Source of the DNA: Terriglobia bacterium
GTDB lineage: Bacteria > Acidobacteriota > Terriglobia > Bryobacterales > Bryobacteraceae
NCBI GenBank assembly: GCA_020073345.1
Contig: JAIQFI010000051.1
Coordinates: 1-37,075, forward strand
Reading direction: 5' to 3'
DNA: 37,075 nucleotides
The translations under genes were made by a program, and so were the position numbers. Of the stretch, positions 15,106 to 24,541 are shown in pieces (within the stretch, counting starts at the first letter, position 1; each line of letters starts with the position of its first letter). A model generated the notes under the pieces. The model worked only from the letters and a program-made list of their open reading frames with translations, searched no databases and was not told the DNA's origin.

Positions 15106-17610
15106 ATGCGTGAGTTCCAGTGGTTTGAAGGGATTCTGGTCGACCTGCGACAAGCCCTTCGATCCTTTCACCGGAGTCCGATATTTGCGCTCGCTGCCCT
15201 GGGCTGCCTGGCCCTCGGAATTGGCGCGAACATACTCATCTTCAGTCTGGTGAACGCCATACTGGTCCGCTCGCTCCCTTTTCCGGACGCGGACCGCCTG
15301 GCCATGGTCCGTTTCACTCCTCCCAACCAGCCGGATCAGAAGCTCGGTACTAACTCGGGAAGTTATTTCTTTATTCGCGAGCACAATCGCGTCTTCCAGA
15401 GCATGGGGGCGCTGCGCATCACTGGCTTTAGTGTCGCGACGGAGGGCGGCGAATCCGGCCGGCAGTGGATACAAGGCGGCTGGGTTTCACCGGGTCTCAC
15501 CGACACCATGGGCGTCAGTCCCATGATGGGGCGTTGGTTCGCTAAGGAAGACAACGCCTTTAACATCGTCATTAGCTACGGACTCTGGCAGCGCATGTAC
15601 GGTGGCCGTCAGGATGTCCTGGGTAAGAAGCTCTTTCTGGATGTGGTTCCCGCGACCATCGTGGGCGTGATGCCGCGCGGGTATCAGACGATGAATCCCG
15701 ACATCGATCTGTGGCGGCTGCAGCCCGACGAGAATCTGGCGAACGCGCTGCGCAGTCCCAACCGCGTCTTCAATTTGTTCGCGCGTCTCAAGCCCGGCGT
15801 AACTGCCGAGCAGGCCCAGCGGGAGCTGAGCGCCATCGAAGGTCCTCTCAGCCAGGAATACGAAATGAACCGCGGATGGGGCATCAAGGTAGACACCCTG
15901 CGCGATGCCTATGTCGGCCACCTTCGCCGGCCGCTGCTGGTGTTTCAAGGCGCGGTGCTCATCCTCCTGTTGATTGCCTGCGCCAACGTGGCCGGATTGC
16001 TGCTCGCGCAGGCTACCACGCGGCATAAAGAAATAGCAATGCGGGCCGCGCTGGGGTCCACTCGGATCCGCGTGGTCCGTCAGCTTCTCACTGAAAGCGT
16101 TCTGCTTGCGCTCGGGGGCGGCGTCCTGGGGATGGCTTTAGGCTGGGCCGGTTTGCGCTTGTTCGCGGTTCTGGCGCCTGCGGTGCTGCCCGGCGCCGGC
16201 GATGTCGAGCTGAACCTGCCGACGTTCGCTTTCGCCGTGCTCCTTTCGCTCGCCACCGGGGTGATCTTCGGTGTGATTCCCGCACTGCAGATCTCGCGCC
16301 CGGACTTGATGGAAGTTCTCCGCGATTCTTCCCGCAGCACCACGGCGGGTGGTGCAGGGCAGAGGATGCGCGGCGCATTTGTAGTGGTGCAGGTGGCCCT
16401 TTCGCTGGTTCTGCTGATTGGCGCGGGCCTCCTGACCCACAGCCTGCTGCGGCTGAATATGGTCCAGCCCGGGCTGGAGCCGCACGGCCTGGTCACTTTC
16501 CAGATTCCATATTCGCGGACGCTCTACCGTGGCGGCGCGGGCAATACGCCGACTGGTGGTTTGCTGGTGGAGATGAGTCCGCGGCTCAACCAGCTTACCG
16601 AACAGGTTCGCGAGCGCCTGGCGGCCCTGCCCGGCGTCGAGTCGGCCACCATCGCCACTACGCCGCCTCTGGGAGGACCGGCTCGCCGGTTTAACTTCCA
16701 CAAGCCCGGCCAGAATCTCAGTGACTCGGAACAGGAAGCCTGGAGCGCGGAATGGTATCCGGTCAGCTCAGGCTATTTCCACACGCTTAAAATTCCGCTG
16801 ATGCGCGGCCGTGAATTCACGATGGACGATTCCGACACCGCCCGCCCCGTAGCGATCATTAACGCCGCCATGGCACAGCGTTTCTTTCCCAACGAGGACC
16901 CGATCGGACAACAATTTACATCCGACCTGTTGTACGACCAGCCGCGTGAGATCGTCGGCATCGTGGGCGACGTGCGCCAGGACCGCTATCAGTATGCGCC
17001 TCAGCCGCAGATGTATGTCCCGCGGGCCCAGTTGCCGCCGAAGATGGATATGACGCTCAGCTTCGACATTCTGGTGGCGACGTTTCTGGTCCGGACCAAC
17101 AGCGATCCAGCGACGCTGGTCCCCTCGCTGCGCAAGGCCGCCGCCGACGTGGATCGCAATCAGGCCATCAACAACGTGCTCACCGTGGAGCAGTACGCCG
17201 CAGGGCAGCTTCAGGATCTGAAACACTACGCCATCCTGTTGAGCATTTTCGGTGGTATTTCCGGGTTGCTTTCCTTCGTGGGGCTGTTCGGAATTATGGC
17301 TCATGCGGTAAGCCAGCGGACCAACGAGATCGGAATCCGGGTCGCCTTGGGCGCAAGCTCGGGCTCAGTGCTGGGCTTGATCGCGCGCCAGGGACTGATT
17401 CTGGTTGCGGCCGGCATGGTGGCCGGCGTGATGGCGTCTACGGCGCTGACGCAAGCGATCGCGCAATTCCTGTGGGGCGTGACGGCCACCGATCCGCTGA
17501 CCTTCGGCCTGGTGCTGGTGGCCATGGCGGTGGTCGCCTTGCTGGCGTGCTACATTCCGGCGCGCCGGGCGTTGCGCATCGATCCGATGAACGCGCTGCG
17601 GTGGGAATAA
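15106..17610 (+). CDS. MacB/FtsX-type permease (ADOP-like), without ATPase
   Basis: An 834-aa inner-membrane protein with two MacB-PCD/FtsX halves. An N-terminal helix at about 27-52 precedes a periplasmic domain (53-270), then a four-helix FtsX group at about 278-440 (LILLLIACANVAGLLLAQAT; EIAMRAALGSTRIRVVRQLL). A second periplasmic domain (445-700) and a C-terminal FtsX group follow (GLFGIMAHAVSQRTNEIGIR; VALGASSGSVLGLI). It ends ARRALRIDPMNALRWE, the standard end of such permeases. No ABC ATPase is encoded nearby, as in the acidobacterial duplicated orphan permeases. These are thought to act in macrolide- or peptide-type export, but the substrate is unknown. GGAGAGG 6 bases before ATG is a good ribosome binding site. 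Confidence 0.92.
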   Translation: MREFQWFEGILVDLRQALRSFHRSPIFALAALGCLALGIGANILIFSLVNAILVRSLPFPDADRLAMVRFTPPNQPDQKLGTNSGSYFFIREHNRVFQSMGALRITGFSVATEGGESGRQWIQGGWVSPGLTDTMGVSPMMGRWFAKEDNAFNIVISYGLWQRMYGGRQDVLGKKLFLDVVPATIVGVMPRGYQTMNPDIDLWRLQPDENLANALRSPNRVFNLFARLKPGVTAEQAQRELSAIEGPLSQEYEMNRGWGIKVDTLRDAYVGHLRRPLLVFQGAVLILLLIACANVAGLLLAQATTRHKEIAMRAALGSTRIRVVRQLLTESVLLALGGGVLGMALGWAGLRLFAVLAPAVLPGAGDVELNLPTFAFAVLLSLATGVIFGVIPALQISRPDLMEVLRDSSRSTTAGGAGQRMRGAFVVVQVALSLVLLIGAGLLTHSLLRLNMVQPGLEPHGLVTFQIPYSRTLYRGGAGNTPTGGLLVEMSPRLNQLTEQVRERLAALPGVESATIATTPPLGGPARRFNFHKPGQNLSDSEQEAWSAEWYPVSSGYFHTLKIPLMRGREFTMDDSDTARPVAIINAAMAQRFFPNEDPIGQQFTSDLLYDQPREIVGIVGDVRQDRYQYAPQPQMYVPRAQLPPKMDMTLSFDILVATFLVRTNSDPATLVPSLRKAAADVDRNQAINNVLTVEQYAAGQLQDLKHYAILLSIFGGISGLLSFVGLFGIMAHAVSQRTNEIGIRVALGASSGSVLGLIARQGLILVAAGMVAGVMASTALTQAIAQFLWGVTATDPLTFGLVLVAMAVVALLACYIPARRALRIDPMNALRWE

Positions 17611-17775
17611 TGAATCTCCCAAGAAGTTCTCCTGACACCTTTCCGCCCCTTCTCAGGTTGACGGGTGTATCATTGCAAATGCCAGGGAGATACGCTGGCA
17701 ATTCGGGTTAATTGTCGCCGATAGGGTAGCCTGGCGACCTTCTCGGCGCCGTGAGAGACCGGAGGAGGACGTAGT

Positions 17776-18495
17776 ATGAGCATCCATGTGCACGTCCGTG
17801 TGGGGGTCGAATGGATCAACGATTTCCATCCGACTACGTGCCACCAAAACGATCTGAGTTACTGCGACGACCAGGTGGTTGGCTTCTACAACCACATGGG
17901 CAGTCACGGCCACGTCCAGGTGTTTAACTGGGGTGACGACAACGCGTGGGAGACCGATTTCCGTCACCCCGATTTCGGAGGGGACTCCCTCAACTGGAGC
18001 GACGACGTTCATTTCTGCATGGTCAATGATCATGGCGGGAATTCCGCGAACATCGTGAGCTTCTATTTTTCTAACGCGCACACCAATTGCTCGGTGCCTT
18101 CCACGAAGATGCGGCTCGGCAAAAAGAATCTGAAATGGATCGCAGCCCTGGGTTGCGATGCCGTGCTCAATACCGATGCCGCGCATATCCTGGCCGTGTG
18201 GGGCGGACCGATGCAGGGCGTTCACATCGTTTGCGGATACATTGGAACCGCGGCCGATTCCTCGTGGACCGCCGGCCTGGGAGGGGATTTCGCCGACGAT
18301 ATTTGCGGTGGGGACACCATCGCCGGCTCGTGGGTTTCGCGCGCCTATTCGTTTTGGACCGGTGACGACTCCATCGCCATCGCGGCTGGCGTAACGCGAG
18401 ATGATGCCATCAACCGCCGGGAAAGCGAAAACCTGGACTGGCGGGATCTGAATGTTGCGGCCACCAATTGGCTTGCCTGGAAGTATCGAACCTGA
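17776..18495 (+). CDS. DUF6345-like protein, candidate caspase-fold (clan CD-like) protein
   Basis: A 239-aa protein with no signal peptide, rich in His, Asp, Asn and Trp. The order of motifs resembles DUF6345 proteins (from memory): an HG pair, H86-G87 in CMVNDHGGN; then LGKKNLKWIAALGC with C127; then MQGVHIVCGY and a final GSWVSRAY. The 41-residue spacing between H86 and C127, each after a hydrophobic strand, is like the His-Cys dyad of caspase/gingipain-fold peptidases. That link is my inference and no activity is known. H102 is an alternative His. The GGAGGAGG ribosome binding site (17761-17768, 7 bases before ATG) is near-perfect, so the protein may be made in quantity. Two unknown genes follow in the same direction. 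Confidence 0.72.
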   Translation: MSIHVHVRVGVEWINDFHPTTCHQNDLSYCDDQVVGFYNHMGSHGHVQVFNWGDDNAWETDFRHPDFGGDSLNWSDDVHFCMVNDHGGNSANIVSFYFSNAHTNCSVPSTKMRLGKKNLKWIAALGCDAVLNTDAAHILAVWGGPMQGVHIVCGYIGTAADSSWTAGLGGDFADDICGGDTIAGSWVSRAYSFWTGDDSIAIAAGVTRDDAINRRESENLDWRDLNVAATNWLAWKYRT

Positions 18496-18515
18496 GACGG
18501 ATTAGGAGCAACGCC

Positions 18516-19391
18516 ATGGCTGACATCAAGGTAACTGGAAAGCTTATTCCCACGCCCCGCGGACCGGTGCGTATCTATCGTTTGAAACCGCCCAGCGTAA
18601 ACGAGAAGGCCGTTCGGTCGCTGGCACGACTGCTCGGCATGCAGGCGGACGCGAAGTCCGGCACGCTGCGGAGCGATGCGGACAAGCTGAGCTATTCTCA
18701 AGGACTTCTCGAGTTGACCATGTACCGGGCCTCCGGGGGAGTCCGCTTTATCGATCGAGCGCGCTGGCAGGTGGATGATCGCAAGTCGGACTTGAAGATT
18801 GAGGATGCGGCGGCCAGCCGGCTCGCGCAGAACTTCGTCAAGAAATACAAGCTCGCTCCCGCTGGGGAGACAAAGTTTCTCAAAGCGGCGCGTCTCCACG
18901 TCGGGGAAGCGACCCAGGGGGGCAAGGAAGCTTCCGATCGCATTATTGACGTGGGAGTCGCGCTGCAACGCATTGTCGACAAGATTCCAGTCGATGGCCC
19001 GGGTGGGAAAGTCGTTGTGTATATCGATTACGAACGTCGTGTGACCGGGCTCGAACGAATCTGGCGCGAGCTCGCCGGGGTGTACCGGCGTGGCGAGTCT
19101 TATCGAACTCCGCAGAATGCGCTGGATGATATGGAGGCTCACTTTAAGGCCAAGCGGGGCATCATCGAGGTGCAGGAAATTCGATTCGGATATTTCGAGG
19201 ACGGTTGGCACGGCAAGCAGCAATACCTCCAGCCGGCCTACATGATTTTCGGGATGCTGAGCTCACCCGACGGCAGCATTCGTAAGCGGACCATATACGT
19301 CGCGCCCGCGCTTTCCAATGCGGTCGGCCGTATTACTCCGCCGTTGGAGACCAAGCCTGCGCAGCGAGCGCGGCCAGCGGCGTCCTATTGA
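18516..19391 (+). CDS. Unknown protein with PepSY/propeptide-like pattern
   Basis: A 291-aa cytoplasmic-looking protein that I do not recognise as a named family. Its secondary-structure rhythm resembles propeptide or PepSY-type domains. An early segment, PPSVNEKAVRSLARLLGMQA, is followed by strands and a helix with AASRLAQNFVKKYKLAP. Then GKVVVYIDYERRVTGLERIW, a helix ending in LDDMEAHFKAKRG, and RFGYFEDGWHGKQQYLQPAY leading to RTIYVAPAL. This last layout, with alternating strand-helix and LxPxY, is typical of inhibitory or regulatory propeptides. Because it directly follows the DUF6345-like gene, it may be a separate inhibitor or chaperone for it (inference). ATG 18516 has AGGAG at 18504-18508; a start at 18468 would overlap the upstream gene. 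Confidence 0.65.
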   Translation: MADIKVTGKLIPTPRGPVRIYRLKPPSVNEKAVRSLARLLGMQADAKSGTLRSDADKLSYSQGLLELTMYRASGGVRFIDRARWQVDDRKSDLKIEDAAASRLAQNFVKKYKLAPAGETKFLKAARLHVGEATQGGKEASDRIIDVGVALQRIVDKIPVDGPGGKVVVYIDYERRVTGLERIWRELAGVYRRGESYRTPQNALDDMEAHFKAKRGIIEVQEIRFGYFEDGWHGKQQYLQPAYMIFGMLSSPDGSIRKRTIYVAPALSNAVGRITPPLETKPAQRARPAASY

Positions 19392-19438
19392 CACCGGGAA
19401 GCGGAGAGGTCGTACCTTTGGGAGAGGTTGAAGCTAGG

Positions 19439-19906
19439 ATGCGCCCTGGCAACTTTTCCCAGACGGGATTTCTCGGACCTGACGAAAGCCTCCGCCAAGT
19501 CCTCGATACCGATGCTCGCGCGCTCGATGAACTGGGCGTGAGCGCACATATGATGGCGCAGCAACTGGGTGAGCTTTTGGAAGCGGCGCTCGCGTCCAAA
19601 AACACGGCGACGCGTGTCGGACACTATGATGTCCGCGTGCAGCGTTATAAGGGCCCCCAGATTTGTCCATTCGCGCCGAATCCGCATGAAAATCCCTGCC
19701 CGGGAGCCGGCGGCATGCGGCTGGCGTCGATCGATTGGGATATCCGGAATACCCGCAACCGGGTTCGGCTTTCCGGGCCCGGTCTGATCGTTCATCTGAT
19801 CGACGCGCATACCTTTTTTGAAGGGCTTCAATCGCCATATCGCGTCGCCCCACACGCACTTGCGGAACTCCTGGAACTCGGCCCCTTCTCCCCTCCTTCG
19901 CGCTGA
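19439..19906 (+). CDS. Conserved-looking protein of unknown function
   Basis: A 155-aa protein. An N-terminal helical part has LGVSAHMMAQQLGELLEAAL. The second half is compact, with GHYDVRVQRYKGPQICPFAP, a second Cys in NPCPG (C76 and C87), and LIVHLIDAHTFFEGLQSPYR. The HLI-x-x-H-x-FFEG-x-x-SPYR run looks like a conserved family core, but I cannot name the family. ATG 19439 is preceded by GGGAGAGG at 19420-19427. A TTG at 19388 that overlaps the stop of the previous gene (TTGA) would add 17 residues and couple the two. It is the third member of the cluster begun by the DUF6345-like gene. Confidence 0.6.
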   Translation: MRPGNFSQTGFLGPDESLRQVLDTDARALDELGVSAHMMAQQLGELLEAALASKNTATRVGHYDVRVQRYKGPQICPFAPNPHENPCPGAGGMRLASIDWDIRNTRNRVRLSGPGLIVHLIDAHTFFEGLQSPYRVAPHALAELLELGPFSPPSR

Positions 19907-20069
19907 TGCGCATCAAGCACATCCAATCACCAATCTCTCAGCAATTTCCTCCTGTCCTTTTCAACGACTTGCGCTCCTGATGTCCTTCCTTGCACCTTCC
20001 CGAACTCGAACCTTGTAATGGACCTGCTCCGCGATCAGCGTGAGCGGAACGCCCCTGAAAGGAGACAGT

Positions 20070-20150
20070 TTGAACGAAAACTTGAACGAAAACTTCAAGA
20101 GAGCTCGTCCCTTTGATTTCAATCACTTACTGGGTTCGTTTTGTCGCTAG
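20070..20150 (+). CDS. Possible 26-residue leader peptide before the kinase-like gene
   Basis: A 27-codon frame starting with TTG has a strong ribosome binding site, AAAGGAGA, 4 bases upstream (20058-20065). It begins MNENLNENFKRARPFDFNHL. The first 24 bases after the initial T-T are two exact copies of a 12-bp unit (GAACGAAAACTT at 20072-20083 and 20084-20095), giving NEN-LNEN. Its stop overlaps by 10 bases the TTG start used for the kinase-like gene, which has no ribosome binding site of its own. It may couple or control translation of that gene. It could also be a chance frame. Confidence 0.35.
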   Translation: MNENLNENFKRARPFDFNHLLGSFCR

Positions 20151-21883
20151 GTGTTTTTGCGCCGGGGGGCGCCGCGCGACTGCCTCATAATAGAGTCATC
20201 GTGGGAGACGGATCCATTCTACCGGTCCCGTTGTTGCTCACCGGCGTAGCCGTACTCGCCGTCCTGGCAGGCGGCTGGTGGATTCGTGAGCGCCGTCTTG
20301 GCGCCCAGCGGCGCGCCATGCGGGCCCTGCACGCCTTGAGCGAGGACATCATCTCCGCCTCCTCGCCGGCGGAAATCGCGGAAATCCTGGCGGCCAGACT
20401 GCCCGAGGCCACTCGGGCAACCTCCCTCAATCTGTATTTGTACAACCGGCGCAGCAAGGCCCTGGAACGCGTGCCCACGGCCGCTGATCCGGAGCCGATG
20501 GCGGCGCCTGTCGATTCGCCTCCGGATGGTCTCGCCAGCGCGGCGGTGGTCTGTTTCCGCAACCGGACCCAGCTCAACATCCCGGATGTGCGCCGCAGCC
20601 CTCTGGTGAAAGTCGGGCCGAAAATGAGCCTGCCGCGCGCTGCCTTGTTTGTGCCTCTGATGGCGCAGCACGAGGTGGTCGGAGTCCTGGAAGTTCATAA
20701 TGACCGCAAGCTGGGTTACTTCAAGCCGGAGGAACAGGCCGCGGTTCATCATCTGGCCAACCAGGCAGCGGCTTCGCTGAAGCTTCAGGAGCAGCAGGCC
20801 ATGCGGGAACATATGTTCCGAAGCGACAAGCTGGCCGCTACTGGACAACTGATCTCGGGGGTCGCCAGCGATCTTCGCGCTCCCCTGGATAGCATCGTTC
20901 AATTGGCCGAGTCCCTGGCGGCGTCCGCGGGAGAGTCGGATCCGGAAGGAGACTTACACCGTTTAACGGCCGAGGCCAATCGAGCATCCGAAATCGTGTG
21001 GCGCTTAGTGTCCTTCGCCCGGCAGGACCAGTCCGCTCCCCAGCGCGTGAATTTGAACGGGCTGGTGGCCGGTCTGGTTCGTTTTCGTGAACCGGAGTGG
21101 CACGTGCTCGGATTGCGTGCTCAGTCTCAAGTGAGCCCCGGGACGGCCGAGGTAGCCGGAGTCGAAAGCCAGATCGAACAGGTCTGCCTAAACTTGCTGG
21201 TGTATGCCGAACAGCGCGCCGCCGCATCCGGGCCCAAGATCCTCACCGTCAAGACCAGTGTCTTGGCCGGCCGGGCCTTGGTGGAAATCGACTACTCCCC
21301 GCCGGAGGGACCCGACGCGGAGCCGGATCCATTCGCGGACCTGACGCTGGCCGGAACCGGTGGGCCTGGCCTGGAAGTCTGCCTGGGGATCGTGAGAAAC
21401 CACGGTGGCGATGCGCGGCTGCGGCGCCGGTCAGGGTTGTCCGGATTTGAAATCGAACTGCCCTTGGCCTCCGCGCCCGCCGAGCCCGTCCGTTCGATTG
21501 GCACAACTGGCCAGCCCGTGCGCTCGTTAACTCTGATGCTGGTGGAGCCCGACATGCCTGCGCAGCGTGGATTGGTAACCTCGCTCGGATCGAAGGGGCA
21601 TCGCGTGGTGCCCTCCGCCGCGGAAGCCGCCGGGGACATCGTGCAGCGCCTGCGCTTCGACGCCGTCCTCTGGGCGGTGCGGTCGGGCCGCAGCGGTTGG
21701 AGCGAGTTTCACGACCGGTACCGTGCCTCCATCCCGGCGTTCGTGCTGATCGCCGACCGGTATGATCAGGAACTGGCGCAAGGCTTGGCGCCGCGCGGCG
21801 GGTTTCTGTTGTCGCGCCCGATCCAGGACAAGAAGCTCACCGAGATTTTGCGGGAAATCGCCGCTCGCGCGCCGCAGGACTAA
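20141..21883 (+). CDS. GAF-containing hybrid histidine-kinase-like protein with lost catalytic residues
   Basis: A 580-aa protein with one membrane helix (about 26-48) and a GAF-like sensor (about 60-220). A kinase-type dimerisation region (225-300), an ATPase-like domain (305-460) and a receiver-like domain (470-575) follow. The key residues are missing. The H-box reads VASDLRAPL, so the phospho-His is S243. The N-box reads NLLVYAEQ, with Y355 for the Mg-binding Asn, and the DxGxG box reads DYSPP. In the receiver, LMLVEPD keeps the acidic pair but the phospho-Asp site in FDAVLWAV is A512, and the switch Lys is Arg in LLSRP. It is probably a phosphorylation-independent signal or scaffold protein. 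Start TTG 20141 is uncertain; GTG 20201 is an alternative. Confidence 0.8.
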   Translation: MSLGVFAPGGAARLPHNRVIVGDGSILPVPLLLTGVAVLAVLAGGWWIRERRLGAQRRAMRALHALSEDIISASSPAEIAEILAARLPEATRATSLNLYLYNRRSKALERVPTAADPEPMAAPVDSPPDGLASAAVVCFRNRTQLNIPDVRRSPLVKVGPKMSLPRAALFVPLMAQHEVVGVLEVHNDRKLGYFKPEEQAAVHHLANQAAASLKLQEQQAMREHMFRSDKLAATGQLISGVASDLRAPLDSIVQLAESLAASAGESDPEGDLHRLTAEANRASEIVWRLVSFARQDQSAPQRVNLNGLVAGLVRFREPEWHVLGLRAQSQVSPGTAEVAGVESQIEQVCLNLLVYAEQRAAASGPKILTVKTSVLAGRALVEIDYSPPEGPDAEPDPFADLTLAGTGGPGLEVCLGIVRNHGGDARLRRRSGLSGFEIELPLASAPAEPVRSIGTTGQPVRSLTLMLVEPDMPAQRGLVTSLGSKGHRVVPSAAEAAGDIVQRLRFDAVLWAVRSGRSGWSEFHDRYRASIPAFVLIADRYDQELAQGLAPRGGFLLSRPIQDKKLTEILREIAARAPQD

Positions 21884-24504
21884 GATCGTGACGCGAGCTG
21901 CTTCAGCACATACGGCAGAATGCCGCCGTTGCGATAATACTCGGCCTCGACCGGCGTGTCAACGCGGGCTTTTGCCTCGAACGTCTTGCCGTCAGCCGTC
22001 ACCCGCACGCGCGACTTCCCGCACGAATCGACCGCGGCGGGAACGCCTTCGATGGAGAACGATTCGAATCCCGTCAAGCCCAGCGATTCGCGGTTCTGCC
22101 CCTCCAGAAACTCGAGCGGCAGAACGCCCATGCCCACCAGGTTGGAGCGATGAATGCGCTCGAAGCTCTCGGCGATCACAGCTTTCACGCCCAGCAACAG
22201 AACGCCCTTCGCAGCCCAATCGCGCGAGGAACCGGATCCATATTCCTTCCCCGCGATGATGAGCAGCGGGACGCCTTCCTTCTGGTACTTCACCGAGGCG
22301 TCGTAGATGAACATCTGCTCTTTGGAAGGCACATGTGTAGTCCAGCCGCCTTCGGTGCCCGGAGCCATCTGATTCCGCAGGCGAATGTTGGCCAGCGTGC
22401 CGCGGACCATCACCTCATGATTGCCGCGCCGCGCGCCGTAGGAGTTGAAGTCGCCCGGCTTCACGCCCAGCGAAATCAGGTAGTGTCCGGCCGGGCTGTC
22501 TTTGGCGATGTTGCCGGCGGGCGAAATATGATCGGTGGTGATGGAATCGCCCAGAACCGCCAGCGCCCGCACGCCGCTGAAATCCTTGACGTGCGTCGCC
22601 GGATTGACCAGATCGTCGAAGTATGGAGCGCGCTTAATGTAAGTAGACGCTTCATCCCACTGGTAACGGTCGCCCGCCGGAACCTTGATCGCTTTCCATT
22701 GAGCGTCGCCCTCGAAGACCTGCGAATACTGCTTGGCGAACATCTCGCGCCTGACCGACTTCTTCACGGCCGCCTGCACTTCCTGATCGGTCGGCCAGAT
22801 GTCGCGCAGGTAGACCTTCTTGCCGTCCTTACCCTCTCCGAGGGGCTCATTGATCAGATCCATGTCCACGCGCCCGGCCAGAGCGTACGCCACCACCAGC
22901 GGCGGCGACGCGAGATAGTTGGCCCGCACCAGCGGGTTCACCCGGCCTTCGAAGTTGCGATTGCCGGAAAGCACCGCGGCCACGGTCAGCTTCTCCTTGG
23001 TCACCACCGAGCCGACTTCCTCCGGCAGCGGTCCGCTATTGCCAATGCAGGTGGTGCATCCGTAACCCACCAAATGGAACTTCAACTGTTCCAGATAAGG
23101 CATCAATCCGGCGTCCGCCAGGTAGTCAATAACTACTTTAGATCCTGGCGCTAAGCTGGTCTTAACCCAAGGCTTAGACTTCAGGCCGTGCTCTACGGCT
23201 TTCTTTGCGAGAAGGCCCGCTGCCACCAGCACCGAAGGGTTCGAAGTGTTGGTGCAACTGGTGATCGCCGCGATCACCACGCTGCCATCTTGAATGGTCG
23301 GCGTCTTCTTGGGTTCAGCCCCTAGCGAGTCCAGGAAGTTCTTCTTCACATCGGGAAGATTGATGCGATCCTGCGGGCGCTTCGGTCCCGCCAGCGACGG
23401 CACTACGGTCGAAAGATCCAGCGACAGCGTGTCGGAGTACACCGGATCCGGCGCGCCGTCCACACGGAACAGCCCCTGCTCGCGAGCGTAAGCCTCCACC
23501 AGCTCGATTTGCTCCGGAGCGCGGTTAGTCATCCGCAGATAATCGAGCGAAGCGTTGTCGATGGGGAAGACCCCGATGGTCGCGCCGTATTCAGGCGCCA
23601 TGTTGGAGATGGTGGCCCGATCCGCCAGGCTCAGCGCGCCGACGCCATCGCCGTAAAACTCGACGAACTTTCCGACCACTCCCTTCTTACGCAGCATCTG
23701 CGTAACCGTCAGAACCAGATCGGTAGCAGTCGCGCCCTCGGGTAATCGTCCGTGCAGTTTGAACCCGACTACGGCAGGCAGCAGCATCGTCGCGGGCTGG
23801 CCGAGCATGCACGCCTCGGCTTCAATCCCGCCGACGCCCCAGCCGACCACGCCGAGTCCGTTGATCATGGTGGTGTGCGAATCCGTGCCGACGACGGTAT
23901 CGGGATACGCGCTGCCATTGTTGTGGAAAATCACCGGCGCCAGGTATTCGAGATTCACCTGGTGAACGATGCCCGTATCGGGCGGCACGGCGCGGAAGTT
24001 GCGAAAAGCGGATTGTCCCCAGCGCAGAAACGCATAGCGCTCGCCATTGCGCTGGTATTCGAGCAGAGCATTGGCCGCGAACGCACCGCTATTGCCGAAC
24101 TCGTCGACCTGCACGGAATGGTCGATCACCAGATCCACGGGGATCAGCGGATTAGCTTTCTTGGGATCAGCGCCCATTTTCGTGAGGGCGTCGCGCATGG
24201 CGGCGAGATCAACGACGCAAGGGACGCCGGTGAAGTCCTGGAGCAGGACACGTGCCGGCCTGAAGTTAATCTCAGTCGCCGGGGCCTTGGGATCCCACTT
24301 CGCGACATATTCGATGTCGGATTTCTTGACAGTGGTCCCGTCTTCAAAACGCAACAGGTTCTCGAGAAGAATCTTGATCGAGTAGGGGATGCGGGAAAGC
24401 TGGGCGATTCCGGCCTTCTCCAGCGCCGCAAGGCGAAAGATCTCGTACTCCTTGCCGCCGGCCTTGAGCTTGCCTGCGGCGCCAAAGGAATTCTGACTTG
24501 TCAT
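21880..24504 (-). CDS. acnA: Aconitate hydratase (AcnA type)
   Basis: An 874-aa TCA-cycle enzyme that converts citrate to isocitrate through a [4Fe-4S] cluster. It shows [17 protein letters not shown] near the N-terminus, [20 protein letters not shown], and the cluster ligands in [14 protein letters not shown] and [13 protein letters not shown]. The C-terminal swivel domain has [20 protein letters not shown] and [20 protein letters not shown]. Length is typical of the AcnA/IRP1 branch. ATG 24504 is chosen since the longer upstream frame adds residues unlike the family. Its stop overlaps the stop of the convergent kinase-like gene (CTAA). Confidence 0.97.
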   Translation of the reverse strand: MTSQNSFGAAGKLKAGGKEYEIFRLAALEKAGIAQLSRIPYSIKILLENLLRFEDGTTVKKSDIEYVAKWDPKAPATEINFRPARVLLQDFTGVPCVVDLAAMRDALTKMGADPKKANPLIPVDLVIDHSVQVDEFGNSGAFAANALLEYQRNGERYAFLRWGQSAFRNFRAVPPDTGIVHQVNLEYLAPVIFHNNGSAYPDTVVGTDSHTTMINGLGVVGWGVGGIEAEACMLGQPATMLLPAVVGFKLHGRLPEGATATDLVLTVTQMLRKKGVVGKFVEFYGDGVGALSLADRATISNMAPEYGATIGVFPIDNASLDYLRMTNRAPEQIELVEAYAREQGLFRVDGAPDPVYSDTLSLDLSTVVPSLAGPKRPQDRINLPDVKKNFLDSLGAEPKKTPTIQDGSVVIAAITSCTNTSNPSVLVAAGLLAKKAVEHGLKSKPWVKTSLAPGSKVVIDYLADAGLMPYLEQLKFHLVGYGCTTCIGNSGPLPEEVGSVVTKEKLTVAAVLSGNRNFEGRVNPLVRANYLASPPLVVAYALAGRVDMDLINEPLGEGKDGKKVYLRDIWPTDQEVQAAVKKSVRREMFAKQYSQVFEGDAQWKAIKVPAGDRYQWDEASTYIKRAPYFDDLVNPATHVKDFSGVRALAVLGDSITTDHISPAGNIAKDSPAGHYLISLGVKPGDFNSYGARRGNHEVMVRGTLANIRLRNQMAPGTEGGWTTHVPSKEQMFIYDASVKYQKEGVPLLIIAGKEYGSGSSRDWAAKGVLLLGVKAVIAESFERIHRSNLVGMGVLPLEFLEGQNRESLGLTGFESFSIEGVPAAVDSCGKSRVRVTADGKTFEAKARVDTPVEAEYYRNGGILPYVLKQLASRS

Positions 24505-24541
24505 GGATGTCTTTATCTTATCCCGAGAGTTTATCGCGCCC

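Noticed and set aside
17684-17703. TGCCAG/CTGGCA hairpin after the permease gene as a terminator
   Set aside because: The stem is only 6 bp with a 9-base loop and no T-run follows.
22150-23154. A 334-codon plus-strand frame opposite acnA
   Set aside because: It is the reverse reading of the conserved aconitase and shows typical shadow composition.
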